Shown here one piece after another: positions 11,720 to 25,000 of a DNA stretch of 64,000 bases. The stretch is from NCBI GenBank assembly GCA_029465975.1, contig CM055756.1, positions 6,985,362 through 7,049,361 of the forward strand, in the 5' to 3' direction. This stretch comes from Dallia pectoralis (taxonomy: Eukaryota; Chordata; Actinopteri; Esociformes; Umbridae). The notes beneath the pieces are model-generated. The model saw only the letters and a program-made list of their open reading frames with translations, was not told the DNA's origin and did not search any database. How positions within the stretch are numbered: position 1 is the first letter of the stretch; every line of letters begins with the position of its first letter. A program made the translations under genes and the position numbers.

Positions 11720-14700
11720 TTAAAACCCACCAGTGCCTATTGAGGAAGGAATGGCTAAGCTGGAGCTGCTCTGGGTGGATTTGCCTTTGTGTCTTTGTCC
11801 TCCTCGTCTCCTGCCTCCTCCACCTCCTGACTTTGGCTGTAGAGAAAAGTTTGAGAAGACAACAATAATGTGCTAGTTTAAATCCCAAATAAATTGAAGC
11901 ACAATTGGATCAAACTATGCTTGAATTCGTGAATACATAGGACCTGCAGATTAGCTAGTGGTTACGGATAGATATCTGAACAGGCTACTAACTGGGAATT
12001 ACTCAACCTAATTCTGCCTACCTCAATTATAAGTTTGGCACAAATAATTAACTGCCGACCAACTTTATATTTTTGAACCAAGCAGCGGTTTCTTTCATGA
12101 ACTTTTAATTTATACTAGGTACTCGTATTACAATTCTTCAAAATTCAGGTTCTTCAATTAGGAGGTTGTGTCCTGTCGCTGTCTACAATCAACTAAACAC
12201 ACCATCGCAATCAACGCATTTAAAATGCTACATTATTTACAGGTTCTAAGTTTTAGGTAAACTTACCATAACACAATTTGAATGTGATGATGTATTCTTT
12301 TCACTGAGGTTATTGAGGAACACGTTCTTTGCAGTGAGGACATAAACATCCATGTCTTAGTTCTGTGTTATCCTTTAAACCAGTTTTTGCTTATTTCTTA
12401 TTAAATGCCTATTTCAATATGTATTGACCTTGTCTAGTTCTGTGATAAACAAATTGGTTCTATTATTCTTTAACCCCTTTTCTGTTTCTGATAAACATAT
12501 CGGTTCTGTTGTCCTTTAACCCCGTTTACCTGTTTCTGATAAACATATCGGTTCTGTTATCCTATAGCCCCGTTCTCCTGTTTGTGATAAACATATCGGT
12601 TCTGTTATCCTACAGCCCCGTTCTCCTGTTTGTGATAAACATATCGGTTCTATGATCCTATAACGTTCTCCTGTTTGTGATTAGCTGCCTGGTTCCCTGT
12701 TACCTTGTTCTCTTTGTTTCCCTCCATACACTGATGGTCGTCCTCCCCCTCAGTCTGAGGTCGCAAGCAGAAAATCAACACAGTAGAAGGGGGATGAAGA
12801 GCCAGTGATAATGTGGATATTGACAGAAGGACATGAGATAATGGTGGTGACAGGTGATGAAGAGGAACAGTTGGAGTAATCAAGATATTAGTGAAAAAAT
12901 ATGACAATTGAGGAAAAAATCAGTAGGGTGTAAAAATGGATTAAGATCAGAGAAAAAGTGAGGACATGAGTGGAAAGAAAGGTGTTAGACGCAGTTCTAG
13001 AAGCAGTATGGCAATTCCTCAGTTGGTGTTATGATTAACCCCCTCAATATAAATATATCATCTGCCTTCGTTTATCTCTCCATTAAACCATTTCCATCTA
13101 TTCTATCCCTCTTTCAATTCCTTCGGTCTCTCACCGGTTGTTGTGATTGGTGCGGACTGTCGGGCCGAGCTGTGCTCGCTTCGTCCTCATTGGCTGTCGT
13201 GTCTCCGTCTTCTTTGCGGCATGGGACATTTTTCGTGGACTGCATTTTGATTTGCGGAGGTTTGAAGTTCGACGGCAGGTTATTGGTCGACTGCAGCAGC
13301 TGTAAACACCCAACCACCAATTAGAGTGAGGAATTGGAGAAGTGCCCTGCATGCAGGCATTCAGGTCTGGGTGGATCTTTGAAGGCTTCATGGCCTTTTT
13401 TCTAAACCGTTCCTTATCATTGGTGAGCCTTTAAGCCCTGACCATGATGATGATGATGAAGGTAACAGCCTATTAGTCATGGTCTTCATGACCTCTGAAC
13501 TCTGACCTTGGTGATGGTCCCCACTGCTTTCGTGCGTCCCTCTCTGAATACAAGTCTCTGGTCCGTGTGGAGGTACTCTGGGTTCTTGATGAAGCGGAAG
13601 TGGACAGACGCCTTGTCTCCGGTACGCAGACAGTCTCTGTTCATGGTCAGGATGGTGGCCGTTTGTCTGATGCTGCCACAGTGCACTAGGAGGGGGGGCG
13701 GGAGAGTGAGGTAAGTTACTTTGAACGTGGCTTTCTTTTGTTTCCGACCAATCAGGTTTATTTTATAAAGCCCTTTATGCAACAACGGTTGTCCCAAAGT
13801 ATAGGAATATCATGCCAACTAACCATTCATAATAATATGTTCTCCCTGACCGTAAACATTTGCTAAACGTTCTACAAGAAAGGATAATTGTTGTTAGTCA
13901 GCTTAATCTCACACTCCAAATAAGAATTTGATGTATAGGGGCCCCAAGCTAACAGACATGGTGCAATGCTCTGGAGAAGGCTTCCCATCTCACAATGAGA
14001 ATTGAAAAACCATTTCAACCCAGGTATTTTCTCTCACCCATAGCCTGGTAGCGCGGGGATATCGTGGTTGGATGATGAAGAACCAGGATCTCCGCCATAA
14101 ACTCCCATGATGCCTGGGGACTTAACCTCGGCGACACCATCACCATGCCTTTCCTTATGGACGACCGCTTAATCTGAGGGAAGGGTGAGGCAGACGAACG
14201 AATGAGACCTCAAGCGTCGACTTGGTTTTATTGCAAAAAACGCTGTTCAACAAAATACATTTAGCGTTTGTTGGTCTCAGTGCACCACAAAGATGTTGTT
14301 ACACCAACACTTCTGGTCGGTGATGCTAACAGAAAATATACCTTTTTGAGGGCAAAGGAGGCAGTCTGTCCGCCTCTCACCTCCTTGACTGGCATCCTCT
14401 TCCTGTGGATGGATTTGACCGCAATGGAAAGGAAACTGCCAAGAGGGTCTGGACCTAACAGCATTGTGTCATTCAGACGTATTAATCCACGTAAAGTAGT
14501 CCCTGATACTACTGTGCCTACACCCTGACAGAGAAGGAAAACATTGTCAGAAGTGGATGTGTTTGTGTTTGTGTGTGTGTACAATTACCAAACTTGTCAA
14601 GACCAGACCTGACAAGTACATGTAAAATCTGGCAACGTATGGACTATTGTCCATTCAGCAATTGTTTAACAAAAAATATCTCTTCTAGGCTGAAAGTATT

Positions 14701-17700
14701 TCATGTTTCGAGTTATAAATTGATTTAAGATTGGGGTTTCAGGGTTAAGATATAATAGTACATCTAGGGAAATAACTGTAGCAGAAATGTCCTAACTAGG
14801 ACAGTTAACTGTGTATGAATGTGTGTGTTTACCGGCACTGAGTAGGTATCATCTATCTGAAACTCTGCAGGTTCGTCTTCTCGGAAGGACGTTTTGGAAG
14901 AGAGCAGGTTGAGGAACATTTTAAGCAGGCCCATGTTCTCCCCTGTTACGTTGGAGATTTGGAAGATTGGACACATCCTTCAGATAGAGACGAGCAGGCA
15001 CACGCCGGATTAGGACGGAGAACTTTCCCAGTGCCCGGGTGACGCATGACTGAAACGCGTGCACTTTACCTCTCAGAGCTGAAGTTGGACGCTGTGACAA
15101 TGACATCATCTTTGTTTTGGACCAGAACAGGAATCTTTCTGCACCCTGGGGACTTCAGCAACCTCTGGAGCAGCTTCAATGTCTCTATGACAGCGAGATA
15201 ACCAGACAGCTTTCATGATGACTAATATGTTTTGAGCTACGTCATCACAACAACATATCTCCTCTCGTGTCGATACATCATCAAAGTTTAAGCAACGTGG
15301 TGGCGTGGACGGGAACGTGGTTATACCAGTTTAATTCGTTCATATCAGAGCAGATTAAGAGGACAATTCCCAGAACGGATGCTGCTACTGAGATGTACCT
15401 GAGATATTGAGACTGACCTTGTAGGATATTAGCAGGACACATGTCTATCTTGGTGACCACAACAAACACTGGAACGTTGAGGGCCAGAGCTAGACCTAGA
15501 TGCTCTTTAGTCATCCCCACAATACCTGCATTACTCCCCACCTAGAGAGAGCAGAGGGAGAGAGCCGAGTGAGAGATCAGGATGGAGATGTGTGACAGAA
15601 CCATCAGTGGTGCTACCGACGACCTCGTAACCACATAAAGCCCAGTCACCATGAGCATGCAGAAGTCTGGCAGGTGGCCGGTCATTCCAAACACAGTAGT
15701 CTTCAGGTACTTCTCATGACCGGCCAGGTCTATGAAGGTGATGACCTTGGAGGACTTTTCACATATCTTAGTCCAGTCTAGACTGCCCCCATGGCTGTCC
15801 GGTTTATTCACCACCTGGGCACAGGGTCAGACGCCGAGAGAGGACATACGACATGTCACATTAGTTACAGGTATGACACGTTATGCATTTGATCTGAGTG
15901 CTTGTTTGTGAAATCTCAGGACAAATGCAGTGGAGGATCTCCACTGGATTTTTAATCAGCTATCTATCAGCTGTCCTTGAGCACTGCAACACCGATCTGA
16001 ACACCGATCTGGCAAGTGCCCCTTAGAGCTCTGACCAAGAATGGGTGGTTTTAACGTATCAAGGGGCATCATGGATTTACAGCGGTTTAACTCCGATTTA
16101 CTGTCGCTACTTCACCGCCATGTAATTCCCAGGGCTTCACATTTAGGAAAGCCTCGCTCTCCCGTTATCCCTTCAGACTTATGCAAAATGTTATCCCAGT
16201 GCAATTCTTATGTCAGCCTTAAGTCACCTATACGCACTTCCCATGTCATCTTCCTCACCTGTCCCTCCTGGTCAAACCCTAGGATGTCGTTGCCCACGCT
16301 GCTGGTCCTGCCGCTCTCCATCTCGTGTTTGTGTCTGAAGAGTTTCTGCCGGGCGAACCCCCTGCCGTTGTCCAGCTCCCCATGGGTCAACACCCCCAGC
16401 AGGGTGCTTTTCCCAGCGTCCACGTTCCCCACCACCGCCACTCTGAGAGGAGACATACCGTGTTTGGCCTTTAGCGTTCATGTCAACTTCTCCTACCAAA
16501 GCACTTCTATGTTTGAGACATGCAGTTCCTCGGCTGGTTAGCTCAGCTCTTGTGTCAAAACATGTTCACGTGGTAATCCAATCTTGACCACAGGTCTCCC
16601 CACAACTCACCTAACTTCCAGAAAGTCTTGCTCCCCAACACGCCGGCGGATGAGGTAGTCACGTACCAGCCCCCCTGCCTCGTTGCGTTCTCTTAGCAGG
16701 ATCAGGTCCGAGTCGGTGTGCTCACACAGAGACTGAACCGTGGCTACAGACGCCTCCATGTCGCTGTCATCCAGTCCATAGTCACCTCCATCTAGGAGGA
16801 GAGGTGGGGGAACAGGAAGTGGGGGAACAGGAAGTGGCGGAGCAACAGGGAGGAGGGGGTTACTGATGTGAAGTGTCCCGCTATGGTCAGTTACTGAACA
16901 TGGGAGTGAGATCAGTACAAATATCCAAATGCAATGAGGATGAGAAACATACCTGAGGCCATCCCAATAACGTAGATGGTCTCTCCACATCCCTCGGTCA
17001 TCCTCTCCTGGAGTTGTCTTACTAGTGAGTCATACTGCTCTCCGTTAGGGCTGACCAGAGCCAACTGGAGAGAAAAGGAGATGAAGAACAGCAATACCTT
17101 TTAGACTCCTTCACAATGACATGGCCAAAGTGTAGGTCTATAATATCTCAGTTGATATAGGCTATATATAGTACCTTATATCCAGCAATTGGCCTACTTA
17201 TCTAATTCATATGTTCCTGTATTTGGACACAAAAACAGATTCTGATGCAGATGACATGTTACTTTCCATAAATGCATATCTAGAAACATTACTCAGAAAT
17301 GACTGATAACGCTGTAATAACAGTGTGGCCTTTAAAGACAGGAAGGTTATATCTGTGTATACGGAGGTTGTTGTCCATGTAAATTATGCCCTCTAAATAA
17401 TTTCTATTCTCATGTTCACTGATTAATGTAAAAATAGAAATTGAACAAAAGCTATATGAAATTGGTATTTTTTTTACTGTGACTAAGTAAGGCATATCAA
17501 AAAATCCAGAGTACTTTTACAGTTAATTGTGTACCCCATTAAAACATACAAAACAAACAATATGTTATTATTCATATGTGTAATAATTGTCATTAGCCTG
17601 AATGATCCTCCCAAGATCCCCCTGCAATAGACCTGTGGACTCCTGTTTGATGAGGCCATGCTCACATTTCCCCCCTGCCATTGGTTTCTGTTTTCGAGGA

Positions 17701-18806
17701 CTGTTCTGTTTCTCGTACAGAGTGTCGCATCAGAATTAGACTTTGTTTTTGGAAGATACATTTTGGTTTCGTATAGCGTAGTGGGCTCAATGTGAAAAAA
17801 ATGAGGACTGCTTTCAGAAGTTCTGAATCATTCCCAACCCACAGAGTATTTTTTCTGAAACCTGCTGAAAGGAAAAGCATGGAAAGACCACTGAACCAAT
17901 CACCACAGAGTCAGAGGGCTCAATGGTGATAGGTCGAAACACAGACAATCTTCTCATCTAGTCACACCTAAAATATGCAAAAACAATTGAGTTGATTGGA
18001 CTATTCACCCCTGACAGCTGACACTAATATCTATATAGTGTGTTAATGTTATTGATGAGTGCCAAAGATGAGAACAAATGTTCTTACACTGTTCAGTCGA
18101 CCAACCAGCAGTTTCATGTTGCTTAGCATTGTGTCATTTCAACCTGACTCATTTGACGCAGACACTTTATTATTGCCCCATGTTTCATCAGCAGTGCAGG
18201 GGAATCGTTTAGTCATGCCTGTGGTCGTTTAACCACACAGTTGAGTCACGCAGAGCCCGGCAAGTAACCCCAACTACATCTGACCTGATAACAAACATCT
18301 TATCTGTAATGACACCACACACACGTTATGCCAGAACATATAGATCTGCACTTGTATATATGCAATTCTGCACAGCAGTACTAACAAGCAAGGCACCCAG
18401 CTAGTAGTAGCATATGGCACAGTCTGTCATCAATCTACAGTAACTGGTTAGCTTGGAATACAGCAGGCAGGCAGTAAGATGGACAGCAAGCTAATTCCAA
18501 CATAGTAGTATTACTACTAATGCATGTCCACAGAAAATAAACAAACGTCCAAATTTCCCTCAAGGACACCTGGCTATCAGAAAGTCACAGCCTTTGCAAA
18601 ACCCCGGCCTAGACAGCTACCTTGCTGCAGAAGTCAAACCCTGGATCCCCTGGCTCGCGGGTGAACAGGTCCCGGTCCTCGAGCGCCTCTTCCAGCGCGT
18701 CCTCCGCACAGCCTCGGTCTGGTGCGAATATGCTCGCGGGCATCAGAGCGTCCGCGAGGACCGGTGACGAGACAGGGCTCGAACTCCGCTCGCGCACCGC
18801 CGCCAT
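11720..18806 (-). CDS. gtpbp1: GTP-binding protein 1 (translational GTPase of the GTPBP1/2 family)
   Basis: Exons on the - strand (given low..high): 18621-18806 (ATG at 18804-18806), 16953-17064, 16611-16791, 16259-16442, 15650-15814, 15418-15541, 15070-15184, 14833-14977, 14342-14524, 14038-14173, 13507-13685, 13135-13299, 11720-11836 (TAA). All junctions are GT..AG and phases agree; total 1992 nt, 663 aa, against about 669 in human. GTPase motifs: G1 GNVDAGKS (residues 165-172), G3 DLAGH (250-254), G4 TKID (306-309), then beta-barrel domains II and III. The family resembles EF1A/eRF3-type GTPases and is linked to ribosome rescue and exosome-mediated mRNA decay in the cytoplasm. Exon 12 would read on to a stop at 13114, but a good donor at 13134 (ccg|gtgaga) joins exon 13, which encodes the conserved GGRRRGGQRHK tail. 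The N-terminus is short and low in conservation. Intron 12 carries a 48-bp minisatellite. Confidence 0.95.
12440..12690. repeat. Minisatellite, about 48-bp unit, 5 copies, gtpbp1 intron 12
   Basis: Units beginning gataaacatatcggttctgt and running to ctgtttgt recur at about 12490, 12538, 12586 and 12634, with diverged copies at each end. It lies between the last two coding exons of gtpbp1. Confidence 0.85.
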
Positions 18807-20851
18807 CCCCCCAGCTGCCCAGAGCTATCGCTATACTACTATACTATTGCTCTGTGTGACAATGACAGCTAGCCTCAATGCATTAAAAACACACTGAAAG
18901 ATGTCTACCTGTGTCGTTGTTACACAGGATTCAGGAACAATGTTCTGGTCTGATTAATAAGCAGATAATGTGTCACCGTGTGTGCTCGTCATGGAAGTAT
19001 TAAGAGAACCGTGCTCTTATGTGGCTTCGGCTAACATAAATGCACACAGCAATACACACTACTGCTAGTAGCAACAGCAGAATTGAGGTGACGTAACGTA
19101 AACGGAAAAACACGAGTGGTGGTTGGTTGGTTCGCAGTGTTCATTTGGTTTTATGACACACCCCTTTCTGACCGCTGAACTCCAAAATGTCGCAGAATTA
19201 ACTAATAAGTGCACTTAGATCTATCATAAGTAGAGCAAAATGCTGTGTTTATCCAAAATAAATGTTTAAACGTAGCGAATGTATTTCAGCTGACAACCAA
19301 GGACGGGTAATCGAGTACCGCATACTAGTATTCCGCCACAGACGTGTGCATGCAAACTACCTTGAGAACCCTTACTCTTGTTCCATTAGTGTGACAAGGT
19401 CCCCTAAAAAGGTTCCCATGTTTAAGTAACTAATTTAACTAATTCATAGCATTTCAAACAGCATCTAGCTGGAGTACACAAAAAGATTTTGTCTGTCTCA
19501 GACACTCAGTCACAACACACGTTCCTGGCTGCCAAAGTGCAGGCATGTATCATTTTTAGCTAATTGCAAACCATTGTTGGACTTACTGCAGCAGCAGCAT
19601 GCGTAAGACAAACCCAATTAATATTATTGCTCATAAAGTTTGATCTTAAACAGAACATACAACAACAATGAACATATCACAATAAAAAAATGTGCAGCCA
19701 GAAGAATAGAACATTGTGTGAGTCTGTTGAGTGTTAAGTACTTTTAATCAGGGAAACCTACAACTGATATTCAGTTTCCTTAAAAGGTCGACACGGTGGC
19801 TTTCAATTGAGCCTGCGGTAACGTGAATGTTGAGCCAATGGGAAGAACTTTAAGTTGACCAAGGCCAGTGAGCCGTGGTGCATGCATGCATATGTACTAC
19901 ATGTCATGTACATGGGCAAGACGTTACTATGTTACTACCTGACATTCTGGAAATCAATCCTGTCTTACACACAATGCAGTGAAGTCATTTCAGGGAGAGC
20001 CAACATACTCTGTCAAGCTAAAGGATGCCACCATACTTTGGGTACTTTTCTTTCAGTCTTGCGCCAGAGAAAGGTCATTCTGAGACCGTGCATCAGCTAC
20101 ATTGTTGCTTTAAGCAAGTGGCTGCAAGCAAGACTCCCAGGCAACATAGAAGCCTTGAGAAACAAGGGCCATGAAGGACATTAATAAAGTAACTGAGCTG
20201 CTTGGGTACCAGTTCCAAATAATAATGTGGGTTAACCACGTAGGCTTTACTGTATGTTGGCAACTTGGCATACCGTTGTTTTCTTTAGCAATATGTGACT
20301 GAGGAATGCCAAAGATAGAATGGATAATTGTTGTATATAATTCAAGATGTGTGTACAGAAACTGGGTTTGTTGACTCTTGAGATAGAACATTTTTGTTGC
20401 AGCCAGAACCACTAAGCGGATCTCATGTTTCTGTTACAGTCGACTCCAGATTAATGTCCAAAATGTCTGGTCTCAAGCCGATACACATACACATACGTTG
20501 TGCTGCAGTTTAAATTTCTTTGCTCCTTTTCTAATGTGTTTTGTTATTGAGCCACATGACTGTCTCAAGACCAACCCGTGGGATCTGACAAACACAACAA
20601 GGGCAAGACTACAAACATAGTAATGTAAAGAACCATAAGGGTGCAAATGGAACCGTGTTGCTTTGACATTTAACTGCAAATGAATATATGTTTAAAAAAA
20701 TGTTTGTCCATCGTTGGTAACAGTGGAAATAATAAAAAGATGCTAACTTCATTCCGATCAAATCTACAATTCTGGAAATGTATCGGCCTTGTTTGCAGCC
20801 TATTGATATAGACATAACAAACCAGTAGCCCTGGTTCTCTCTCCTAGCAAC

Positions 20852-20919
<68 letters not shown>

Positions 20920-21701
20920 AGCATTCTCACACATGCCTGACAGATGCCCCATCACATAATTGTCAAAACTGCAAATAGAACACTTTACCCCAACATGCTA
21001 GTTTTTGAACTGCATCTTTTGGTGAACCTAAATTATCACACAGGAAGAGTTTGCAAGTCACAACAGTCAGTTCCTTATTTGACATGGGTCACAAAAATAT
21101 ATATATTTGAAAACTTGAAGTGAGATTGTAAGAACATACAGTGTGGCAGAATTGACCCATGCTTTTTTGTCAGAATAAAAAAATATATATATTAAAGAAA
21201 ACTCAGAAAGCTTCAATTTGATTTTGCTGTAATTAAAGGCAACTCAATTTTCTCTGGAACCAAATATTTTGCCGTCTCGCAGGCAACAGGAAAAGTGATC
21301 TCTATTTGTGACGATCTTGTGGTCAACTCTATCCTTTCCTCTGTCTCAGAAAATGTATTGTTAATATAAGGATTTCTAGCAGAAATAAACATTCATCATT
21401 TGTCTTTCACACTTTAATAATATCAACTATCCTTGTCCTCTCCTGGATGCTAAATGGTTGCTTACTTGATGCTCTTTTGTCCTGACAAGAATGCTAAATA
21501 GTTGATAAAGTTCCGGATAAAACGGTGATTCGTTGTTTTTATAACCACATAACATTCTATTGGTTAAGCCTCGCGTCACTCATACTGATCGAGTCCACTT
21601 GACCATATTAAGCTCGCCTGCATGACTCTACAGTAGCCTGAAGCAAAGTCAGCTTTCTCTCTCTTCTTTTCTTCTGGCCATTTGAAGCTTGTGCGGTAAA
21701 A
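18807..21701. other. Divergent intergenic region between gtpbp1 and the galectin
   Basis: 2.9 kb with no convincing coding sequence. The gtpbp1 side (about 18640-18810, overlapping exon 1) is CpG-rich, as expected at a housekeeping promoter. A (TA)n(CA)n microsatellite lies at 20853-20915. Near the galectin a TATA-like tttttataac occurs at about 21537 and cttctggccatttg at 21671 precedes the ATG. Transcription starts cannot be fixed from sequence. Confidence 0.4.
20853..20915. repeat. (TA)n(CA)n microsatellite
   Basis: A run of TA dinucleotides (about 20853-20868) passes directly into about 23 CA dinucleotides. Confidence 0.95.
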
Positions 21702-21945
21702 ATGAGCGTAAGTATCCCATTTTGAAATACATTTTTTTAAATAATTTCTATTATTTCAATTGGTTTTGGGAGAAAGTAATCTTTGCAGTGCAAGTTCATA
21801 ACGGTCCGTGTTGGTCGTACAGCGTTCCGGTGTTATAAACTCATTCACATTTTTTTATGCACCAATTTTGTCTTGGCTACTTTGTAACAATGATATAAAA
21901 TGGAGATGGTGTTCCAGTTTAAAAAATACTTTGTGCATTCTATTA

Positions 21946-22000
<55 letters not shown>

Positions 22001-25000
22001 CTATATATTAATATAATATATATATATATTATGGATTATTCTGGGGTTTGATTCCATGCTGCTCATATATTGGTGTTCATAACTTTATGCGATATGGTAG
22101 TATTTCTATATGCTAACAGTAAATGTCTGATTTGACGAGGTTAAAGCTATAAGGTGGGGCATGACACGCCCTTACAGAGCTTGAGAATAGCAGAAATCAC
22201 CAGGGGTTTATGTTATTCACCTTATTAGGTAACATTTGGCCAGCTATCTAAACTTAGTAGTAATATTTAGTTGTATTATTAATCATGGCTAAATGCTGTC
22301 CAGCCAGGCATAACTTGTCTTCCAATGTGATGCCTCTAATGTTGATAAAAATCTGTACTAAGATAGTATATAAGGCTCGCATATATCATGGCATAATATT
22401 GGGAGGTTTGGGGAAAATAGCCTTAAAACGGCAAGAGTAATTTCTCCCATGGCAACATAAGTGTGTATAAAATTGCTTTTGGGGGCATGCCTCCTCTGTG
22501 GCGCAATAAAACAAATGTAATTTAATCATCATTTCAATCATTGAATTTCAATGACTTTAGACAATTCTAGCCAGAGAGAAGGAGATTTCTCATTATTCTG
22601 GTAATACAAGACAAATTAGTCTGAAACATTTGGCAATTACTTGGAGGTCCTCAAATCCCAAATCTATCACTTTTCTATATGCAGTCAGTGCACTGCAGTT
22701 ACCTAATAGTTGTTTTAATATGTTGAAATTACTGTCCTTGGTCTTATGACTAACTTTCCAGAATTTTTATAATAAGAAATGCTATGTATTGCTGTTGCTG
22801 TTTTGTGTTACTGTGATAAGCTGGAAGTGCTGCAGTCTATATTCGATTAAGGCAGGGATTCATTCAGATTATCTTTAGACTTGAGGTCAGGTCTGATTGA
22901 GCTGAGAGATATTTTTTACTGAGTTTATTTTTTATTTTTCTCCGGTACTGAAGGGGCTAATGTTGAGCTGTTGCATCAGCATTCAGGATTCAAACCACCA
23001 CTTTATAAATAGCTAATAATGCTATAGCCAGGACCTGTAATTATGCGAATTTCAGGGTATGTATGCTGACTCAACCAATTTTAACATTGTCTGCAGCCTG
23101 CAGGTCCAGCTGTCATATGCTGTCTCTATGGCAGACTGGGGATGTATGTCTCACAGTGATGAAAACTGCAGCCTGGAGTGGCTCAGGGCTGATGCCAAGT
23201 CTTGCTGGTGCTATATATATTCCACCGTTAACAGTTAGGTGGGAGGACTAATGCGGAAAGAATGCACCACATTTTTGGCCATCTTCCTTTCCCCTTCTTT
23301 CCTAATTGAACGTCTTAACTCTTTCCCCATTTTCTCGATTTTTTAAAACTTTTTCTGTTTGTTACTTGTCTCTTATACTCTCTGTTCCACCGTCTCATTT
23401 TCAAGTTCTCTATTCCCCTTTGAATCTTTTTCTCACTTTTTCCCTCATTCGTTTTTACCTGCCCTGTACATGCTTTTTGTCTGTCTCTACCCTACATTAT
23501 ATTACTCTCTCTCTATCTCTCTCTACTACAATCTATGTATGTCTCTTTAGGCAAGAGGTGGCTCGCCTACAGTTACACCGTAACCATTACACTCAGGCCA
23601 CTTCATTAGGTACAACTTTTCAACTGCTCGTTAACGCAAATATCTTATCAGTCATACACGTGGCAGGTCAAGACAATCTGTTCAAATCCAGCATCAGAAT
23701 GGGAAAGAAAGGTGATTCAAGTGACCTGGCATGGTTTTCGGTGCCAGAGGTTTGAGTATTTCAGAGTCCAAAAGAGAATAAATATCCAGTGAGTGGCAGT
23801 TCTCGGGGCGAAAATGCCTTGCGGGTTTAAATTGATAAAAATGCATGTGTATCGTTACTGACCATGTCCATCCCCTAATGGCCACAGTGTACTCATTATC
23901 TAATGGCTACCCCCAGCAGAATAACACACCATGTGAGTCATGTGACAAGACTCACATAATCTCAAACTCGTTTCCTTGAACATGACAATGAGATCGCTGT
24001 GCTTAAATGACCTCCACAGTCTCCAGACCTTAATCCACTAGAGCCCCTTTGGGATCTGGTGGAACTGGAGATTCGCATCATGGACGTGCAGTCGACAAAT
24101 CTGAACTACACAATTGATAAAGAACTTATCCAGCAGCTTGCTGAATCTGTGCCACAAAGAAATTAGGCAGTTCTGAAGGCAAACCGGTACTAGCAAGGTG
24201 TGCCCAATTAAGTGAGTGCGTATATCCCTCTCTTTGTTCTTTGTCTTTTTTGCCATTACAGCTTATTACACTACTTCATTTGTGCAATGATCTGAAACCT
24301 ATATATCCTCATCCACTGTTTATGTGCCACGTATAGCCTCTGACAGACCCGTGTGGGCGGAAAAGCATAATGTGTGCCGGGTGGAAAAAGCTTTATCCTT
24401 ACTGTAGCCCAGCCTTCATTCTCAATCATTCGTATGATAAATATTTAGCCCACCTCCTCTTAAAATTACAAATGACTGCAGGGAAAATGGGAACATAGTC
24501 AAGAACAGAGATTTATGGCCTTTGTTTAACCATTCCTTAAATGGAAAAAACTCGAATTGGAGACAGATGTTGAGTTTAGAGAACGTCATGAGAGGTCATG
24601 GTGAGGTGGGGCCTGTTCTGTGGTTTGAGGCTCGGTTGGAGTTCTGGTTGAGAGCTCTCTACATCATAACTGTGTGAATACTCCACATCTACAACGACAC
24701 ATACTGGAACTGTAGTTTAACAGAGCCCTTGTTTTTTCTATTTTAGGACTAATTCTGTATTAATAATCTGCTAATTGCACACTCAGTGTTTTTCAAATGA
24801 TGGATTTATGTTCGTCTGTCTGTGTTTTTTGCCTTCCATCCACAGGGCGTTGTGGTAAAGAACATGTCCTTGAAGCTGGGCAAGACCCTGTCCATCACAG
24901 GGGTCCCTAACTCCGATGCAGCACAGTGAGTTCCTCTGGATCACAACTTAGTGCCTCACCTCTTCTCAGTCATCAGTCAGAATCAGAATCAGAAAAGTGT

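Noticed and set aside
13114..13134. Stop codon at 13114 as the natural end of gtpbp1
   Set aside because: A consensus donor precedes it and the spliced downstream exon restores the conserved C-terminus.
16041..16541. 166-codon + strand ORF
   Set aside because: It is antisense to gtpbp1 exon 4 and its flanking introns, whose - strand frame carries the GTPase P-loop.
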